Origin: Arthrobacter sp. 24S4-2
Lineage (GTDB): Bacteria > Actinomycetota > Actinomycetes > Actinomycetales > Micrococcaceae
NCBI RefSeq assembly: GCF_005280255.1
Contig: NZ_CP040018.1
Coordinates: forward strand, 2,914,001 to 2,978,000
DNA: 64,000 nucleotides
Reading direction: 5' to 3'
The notes beneath the pieces are model-generated. The model had not been told where the DNA came from and searched no databases. It worked only from the letters and a program-made list of their open reading frames with translations. The position numbers were made by a program, and so were the translations under genes. Below are positions 60,201-64,000 of the stretch, one piece after another (positions within the stretch are counted from its first letter, which is position 1; each line of letters opens with the position of its first letter).

Positions 60201-60824
60201 GTGACCGAGTACGTACTGCCAGAACTCAGCTACGACTACGCAGCGCTGGAGCCCCACATCTCCGCACGCATCATGGAGCTGCACCACAGCAAGCACCACG
60301 CTGCCTACGTGGCTGGCGCCAACAACGCCCTGGCCCAGCTGGCCGAGGCACGCGACAAGGGCGACTTCGCCAACATCAACCGCCTTTCGAAGGACCTCGC
60401 CTTCCACACCGGCGGCCACGTCAACCACTCCGTATTCTGGAACAACCTGTCCCCGGACGGCGGAGACAAGCCCGAGGGTGAGCTGGCAGCAGCCATCGAC
60501 GACGCCTTCGGTTCCTTCGACGCCTTCCGTGCGCAGTTCACCGCCGCAGCACTCGGCCTGCAGGGTTCCGGCTGGGGCTTCCTGGCCTACGAGCCCATCG
60601 GCGGAAACCTCGTCATCGAGCAGCTCTACGATCAGCAGGGCAATGTCGCACTTGGCACCACCCCGCTGCTGATGCTCGACATGTGGGAGCACGCCTTCTA
60701 CCTGGACTACGTCAACGTCAAGGCCGACTACGTCAAGGCTTTCTGGAACATCGTGAACTGGGCCGACGTCGCCAAGCGCTTCGACGGTGCACGCAAGAAC
60801 GCAACGGGCCTCATTACCCTGTAA
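60201..60824 (+). CDS. sodA: Superoxide dismutase (Mn/Fe type)
   Basis: A 207-residue enzyme. Metal ligands are H28 in MELHHSKHH, the histidine of HVNHSVFW, and D and H of DMWEHAFYLDYVN. AFHTGGHVNHS and the late NVKADYVKAFWNIVNW are typical. It turns superoxide into hydrogen peroxide and oxygen in the cytoplasm; Mn or cambialistic use is more likely than strict Fe, but this cannot be proved from sequence. The GTG at 60201 is preferred because GGAGG lies five bases upstream. A strong terminator follows. Confidence 0.96.
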   Translation: MTEYVLPELSYDYAALEPHISARIMELHHSKHHAAYVAGANNALAQLAEARDKGDFANINRLSKDLAFHTGGHVNHSVFWNNLSPDGGDKPEGELAAAIDDAFGSFDAFRAQFTAAALGLQGSGWGFLAYEPIGGNLVIEQLYDQQGNVALGTTPLLMLDMWEHAFYLDYVNVKADYVKAFWNIVNWADVAKRFDGARKNATGLITL

Positions 60825-60902
60825 TACCGTTCAGCTGTGACGTGGAAGACATCCACGTGTAACAAACTTCACATTTGGGCCGTTTCGGGCCGAATCGTGG
60901 AC

Positions 60903-60937
60903 GGTCTGCCCCCGCACTTGCGGGGGCAGACCTTCTT
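60903..60937 (+). terminator. Terminator after sodA
   Basis: GGTCTGCCCCCGC pairs perfectly with GCGGGGGCAGACC over a four-base loop, followed by TTCTT. A second small hairpin (ACGTGGA/TCCACGT, 60840-60858) lies between it and the stop codon. Confidence 0.9.
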
Positions 60938-61099
60938 AAACGTAAGATGGATCACGGAAGGCGGTTAGCCTTCAGCAATGTGGCTGGTCGCCCTCCGATC
61001 TGGTAATCATCTCTGCCCAATGGCGTGCGGGATCTGTTAGTTGGCTTGAACGCCCGCTTAACTAGTTGTGCTTCTACAAGCACCAAGGAGACTAAAAAA

Positions 61100-62110
61100 G
61101 TGACGACCCGTATTGGTATCAACGGCTTTGGCCGCATTGGCCGCAATTACTTCCGTGCTGCACTCGCACAGGGTGCGGACCTTGAGATCGTTGCCGTCAA
61201 CGACCTCACCAGCCCCGAGGCGCTGGCCCACCTGCTCAAGTACGACTCCGTCGGCGGCCGCCTCAAGGAAACTGTTGAGGTCAAGGACGGAAACATCGTT
61301 GTCAACGGCAACGTCATCAAGGTTCTCGCCGAGCGCGATCCGGCCAACCTCCCCTGGGCTGACCTGAACGTTGACATCGTCATCGAGTCCACCGGTTTCT
61401 TCACCAAGGCCGCCGCAGCGCAGAAGCACATCGACGCCGGCGCCAAGAAGGTCCTGATCTCCGCACCGGCCTCCGACGAGGACATCACCATCGTGATGGG
61501 CGTGAACCACGAGCTGTACGACCCCGCAGCCCACAACATCATCTCCAACGCGTCCTGCACCACGAACTGCCTCGGCCCGCTGGCCAAGGTGATCAACGAC
61601 GAATTCGGCATCGAACGCGGTCTCATGACCACGATTCACGCCTACACGGCCGACCAGAACCTGCAGGACGGCCCGCACAACGACCTCCGGCGCGCCCGCG
61701 CCGCAGCGATCAACATGGTCCCCACTTCCACCGGTGCGGCCAAGGCCATCGGCCTGGTCCTTCCGGAGCTCAAGGGCAAGCTGGACGGCTACGCCATCCG
61801 CGTACCGGTCCCCACCGGCTCCGCAACCGACCTTACGGTCACCGTTTCCCGCGAGACCACCGTTGAGGAAGTCAACGCAGCACTGAAGAAGGCGTCTGAG
61901 TCCGAGGCACTCCAGGGCTTCCTGACCTACACGGATGAGCCGATCGTCTCCTCCGACATCGTTGGCGACCCCGCATCCTCCATCTTCGACTCAGGACTGA
62001 CCAAGGTCATTGGCAACCAGGTCAAGGTTGTTTCCTGGTATGACAACGAATGGGGCTACTCGAACCGGCTTGTCGACCTCACGGAGCTCGTCGCATCCAA
62101 GCTGGGCTAG
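61100..62110 (+). CDS. gap: Glyceraldehyde-3-phosphate dehydrogenase
   Basis: A 336-residue glycolytic enzyme. The NAD fold begins IGINGFGRIGRNYFRA; the catalytic cysteine C153 lies in SNASCTTNC, and TADQNLQDGPHNDLRRARAA and WYDNEWGYSNR are conserved. The GTG start has AAGGAG ten bases upstream. It begins a glycolytic run gap-pgk-tpiA and sits after the sodA terminator with its own 160-base leader. Codon bias is strong, as expected of an abundant enzyme. Confidence 0.98.
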   Translation: MTTRIGINGFGRIGRNYFRAALAQGADLEIVAVNDLTSPEALAHLLKYDSVGGRLKETVEVKDGNIVVNGNVIKVLAERDPANLPWADLNVDIVIESTGFFTKAAAAQKHIDAGAKKVLISAPASDEDITIVMGVNHELYDPAAHNIISNASCTTNCLGPLAKVINDEFGIERGLMTTIHAYTADQNLQDGPHNDLRRARAAAINMVPTSTGAAKAIGLVLPELKGKLDGYAIRVPVPTGSATDLTVTVSRETTVEEVNAALKKASESEALQGFLTYTDEPIVSSDIVGDPASSIFDSGLTKVIGNQVKVVSWYDNEWGYSNRLVDLTELVASKLG

Positions 62111-62120
62111 GGTTAGACAC

Positions 62121-63347
62121 ATGACATTCCACACCCTCAACGAACTGATCGCTGATGGTGTCCGCGGGCGGTACATTCTGGTCAGAAGTGACCTGAATGT
62201 GCCGCTCGACGGCTCTGAAGTGACTGACGATGGCCGCATCAAGGCCTCCCTGCCAGTACTGACGAAGCTCACGGACGCCGGTGCCCGCGTGCTGGTCACA
62301 GCCCACCTCGGACGCCCCAAGGGCGCTCCGGAGGAAAAGTACTCCCTCAAGCCTGCCATTACGCGGCTGGCCGAACTGGCCCCGTTCAAGGTCACCCTCG
62401 CCGCCGACACAGTCGGCCCCTCGTCGAAGGAGCTTGCCGCTTCGCTGCAGGACGGCGAAGTGCTGGTCCTGGAAAACGTCCGGTTCGACGCCCGCGAGAC
62501 CAGCAAGGACGACGCCGAACGCGGCGCCTTCGCGGACGAACTGGTGGCCCTGACCGGGGATAACGGCGCGTATGTGGACGATGCCTTCGGCGCCGTCCAC
62601 CGCAAGCACGCCAGCGTGTACGACGTCGCCACCCGGCTGCCGTCCTACCAGGGCGACCTGGTGCACACCGAGGTCGAAGTGCTGCGCAAGCTCACTACCG
62701 ACACCCAGCGGCCTTACGTCGTGGTCCTCGGCGGCTCCAAGGTCTCCGACAAGCTCGCTGTGATCGACAACCTTCTCGGCAAGGCGGACACCATTCTGGT
62801 GGGCGGCGGCATGCTGTTCACCTTCCTCGCCGCAGCGGGCCACAAGGTGGCCGGCAGCCTGCTCGAAGAAGACCAGATCCCCGTAGTCCAGGACTACCTG
62901 AAGCGGGCAGCCGACGCCGGCACTGAATTCGTGGTGCCCACCGACGTTGTGGTGGCCGGCAAGTTCGCCGCCGACGCAGACCACGAAACGGTCGGCGCCG
63001 ACGCCATCGAAAGCAGCAGCTTCGGGGCGCAGGGCATCGGCCTGGACATCGGGCCCGAGTCGGCAACAGCATTCGCCAACCGGATCAAGGGTGCCAAGAC
63101 GGTTTTCTGGAACGGACCCATGGGCGTCTTCGAATTCGAAGCCTTCGCCGCCGGCACCCGTGCCATCGCGCAGGCGCTCACCGAAGCCGATGCGTTTACC
63201 GTGGTTGGCGGCGGCGACTCCGCAGCCGCCGTCCGGACCCTGGGCTTCGCTGACGACCAGTTTGGCCACATCTCCACGGGTGGCGGCGCCAGCCTGGAGT
63301 ACCTCGAAGGCAAGGAACTGCCGGGACTCAGCGTCCTGGACCGCTAG
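62121..63347 (+). CDS. pgk: Phosphoglycerate kinase
   Basis: A 408-residue glycolytic kinase. RSDLNVPL and AHLGRPKG are the substrate-binding arginine regions, VLENVRFDA follows, VVLGGSKVSDKLAVIDNLL is the hinge, and the C-terminal nucleotide site reads VVGGGDSAAAV and FGHISTGGGASLEYLEGKELPG. It transfers phosphate from 1,3-bisphosphoglycerate to ADP. It starts ten bases after gap and is surely co-transcribed with it. Confidence 0.98.
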   Translation: MTFHTLNELIADGVRGRYILVRSDLNVPLDGSEVTDDGRIKASLPVLTKLTDAGARVLVTAHLGRPKGAPEEKYSLKPAITRLAELAPFKVTLAADTVGPSSKELAASLQDGEVLVLENVRFDARETSKDDAERGAFADELVALTGDNGAYVDDAFGAVHRKHASVYDVATRLPSYQGDLVHTEVEVLRKLTTDTQRPYVVVLGGSKVSDKLAVIDNLLGKADTILVGGGMLFTFLAAAGHKVAGSLLEEDQIPVVQDYLKRAADAGTEFVVPTDVVVAGKFAADADHETVGADAIESSSFGAQGIGLDIGPESATAFANRIKGAKTVFWNGPMGVFEFEAFAAGTRAIAQALTEADAFTVVGGGDSAAAVRTLGFADDQFGHISTGGGASLEYLEGKELPGLSVLDR

Positions 63348-63353
63348 ACCCTC

Positions 63354-63400
63354 CAGCCGGCAGGGCGCCCGTCCTAAGAACTCGGGCGCCCTGCCGGCTG
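63354..63400 (+). terminator. Long G/C stem-loop between pgk and tpiA
   Basis: CAGCCGGCAGGGCGCCCG pairs perfectly over 18 bp with CGGGCGCCCTGCCGGCTG, separated by an 11-base loop. Only TTC follows the stem, so it may reduce rather than end transcription into tpiA, or mark an RNA processing point. Confidence 0.75.
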
Positions 63401-63429
63401 TTCACATGACAAGCACTTTTGGAGAACAC

Positions 63430-64000
63430 GTGACTACGTCAACGAATGGCAAATTCGACCGCACGCCCCTCATTGCCGGCAACTGGAAGATGAACATGGA
63501 CCACGTCCAGGGCATCACGCTGCTGCAGAAACTGGCCTGGACCCTGTCCGACGCCAAGCATGACTACAGCCGCGCGGAAGTTGCTGTTTTTCCTCCGTTC
63601 ACCGACCTGCGCGGCGTCCAGACCCTGGTCCAGGGCGATGAGCTGGAGGTCGTCTACGGCGGCCAGGACCTTTCCCAGTTCGATTCGGGCGCCTATACCG
63701 GTGACATCTCCGGCCAGTTCCTGAACAAACTCGGCTGCAAGTACGCCCTGGTCGGCCACAGCGAACGCCGCACCATCCACAACGAGTCGGACGAAGTCCT
63801 CAACGCCAAGGTCAAGGCAGCCTACCGGCACGGCGTCACGCCGGTGCTCTGCGTGGGCGAAGGCCTCGAGATCCGCCAGGCCGGCACGCACGTGCAGCAC
63901 ACGCTGGACCAGCTCCGCGCCGACGTCGAGGGCCTCAGCGCCGAGGACGCCGCAGAACTCGTGGTTGCCTACGAGCCCGTCTGGGCCATCGGCACCGGCG
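63430..64000 (+). CDS. tpiA: Triosephosphate isomerase (runs off the window)
   Basis: The first 190 codons of an enzyme that normally has about 255-270. LIAGNWKMN near the start holds the catalytic lysine, LVGHSERR the catalytic histidine, and VVAYEPVWAIGTG at the window edge includes the catalytic glutamate and the start of the mobile loop. It interconverts dihydroxyacetone phosphate and glyceraldehyde 3-phosphate. The GTG start has GGAG six bases upstream. Confidence 0.97.
   Translation, partial: MTTSTNGKFDRTPLIAGNWKMNMDHVQGITLLQKLAWTLSDAKHDYSRAEVAVFPPFTDLRGVQTLVQGDELEVVYGGQDLSQFDSGAYTGDISGQFLNKLGCKYALVGHSERRTIHNESDEVLNAKVKAAYRHGVTPVLCVGEGLEIRQAGTHVQHTLDQLRADVEGLSAEDAAELVVAYEPVWAIGTG

Noticed and set aside
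1..64000. CRISPR arrays, insertion sequences, prophage genes, rRNA and tRNA genes.
   Set aside because: Reading both strands I found no spaced direct repeats of CRISPR type, no transposase or integrase, and no tRNA T-loop/acceptor pattern.

Overview
The window comes from a high-GC actinobacterium, most likely Arthrobacter, Pseudarthrobacter or a close relative in the Micrococcaceae. The inference rests on the very G+C-rich third codon positions, a whiA gene in the rapZ-yvcK-whiA block, a four-domain ribosomal protein S1, a CoaE-GrpB fusion, a DUF3516 helicase and a LexA-type TCGAA-N6-TTCGA box before uvrA. No species name can be proved from the sequence alone.

Layout. Positions 1-5.8 kb hold the start of an amylosucrase gene, a stand-alone LigD-type polymerase domain and a molybdate block (HTH-Mop regulator, modA, modB, modC), then a DUF1801 gene and a YciO/Sua5-type gene. 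Positions 5.98-16.6 kb hold a complete form I carbon monoxide dehydrogenase operon on the minus strand (coxM-coxS-coxL, XdhC-YHS, MobA-like, coxD, coxE, coxG, XdhC/coxI) with a divergent LysR regulator. The enzyme is a molybdoprotein, so the nearby molybdate importer is metabolically linked to it. Positions 16.7-24.5 kb carry stress or accessory genes: a VOC protein, a beta-CASP nuclease overlapping an erythromycin-esterase-like gene, a tandem universal stress protein, unknown genes and a PiT phosphate transporter. Positions 24.7-27.8 kb hold an unknown lipoprotein/membrane pair, a RibD-like reductase and a hotdog thioesterase.

Positions 27.8-40.3 kb are mostly core genes: polA, an Eis-like acetyltransferase, rpsA, DUF1810, a patch of decaying gene ends, yigZ, coaE-grpB, uvrB, and terC behind a probable manganese (yybP-ykoY) riboswitch. 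Positions 40.3-50.5 kb hold a truncated MFS relic, a proline iminopeptidase-like hydrolase, a GNAT gene, a DUF3516 helicase, a tam-like methyltransferase, and a heterodimeric ABC exporter with a GntR regulator. Positions 50.5-64 kb hold uvrA with an SOS box, a HAD phosphatase, plsC, uvrC, rapZ, yvcK, whiA, a superoxide dismutase and the glycolytic run gap-pgk-tpiA, which leaves the window.

An important caveat: seven genes (yciO-like, polA, a GNAT fragment, coaE, tam, one ABC exporter half, uvrA) are each broken by the apparent loss of one C from a C-run on the coding strand, and every one is repaired by adding a single C. Several are essential or core genes, so the simplest explanation is systematic under-calling of C/G homopolymers in the assembly rather than seven real mutations. 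True gene decay is also present (FAD-monooxygenase fragment near 21.6 kb, GNAT and membrane-protein pieces near 34.5 kb, MFS relic near 40.8 kb). The most interesting biology is the CO dehydrogenase operon, especially the XdhC protein fused to a YHS metal-binding domain, a plausible link to building the Mo-Cu active site.
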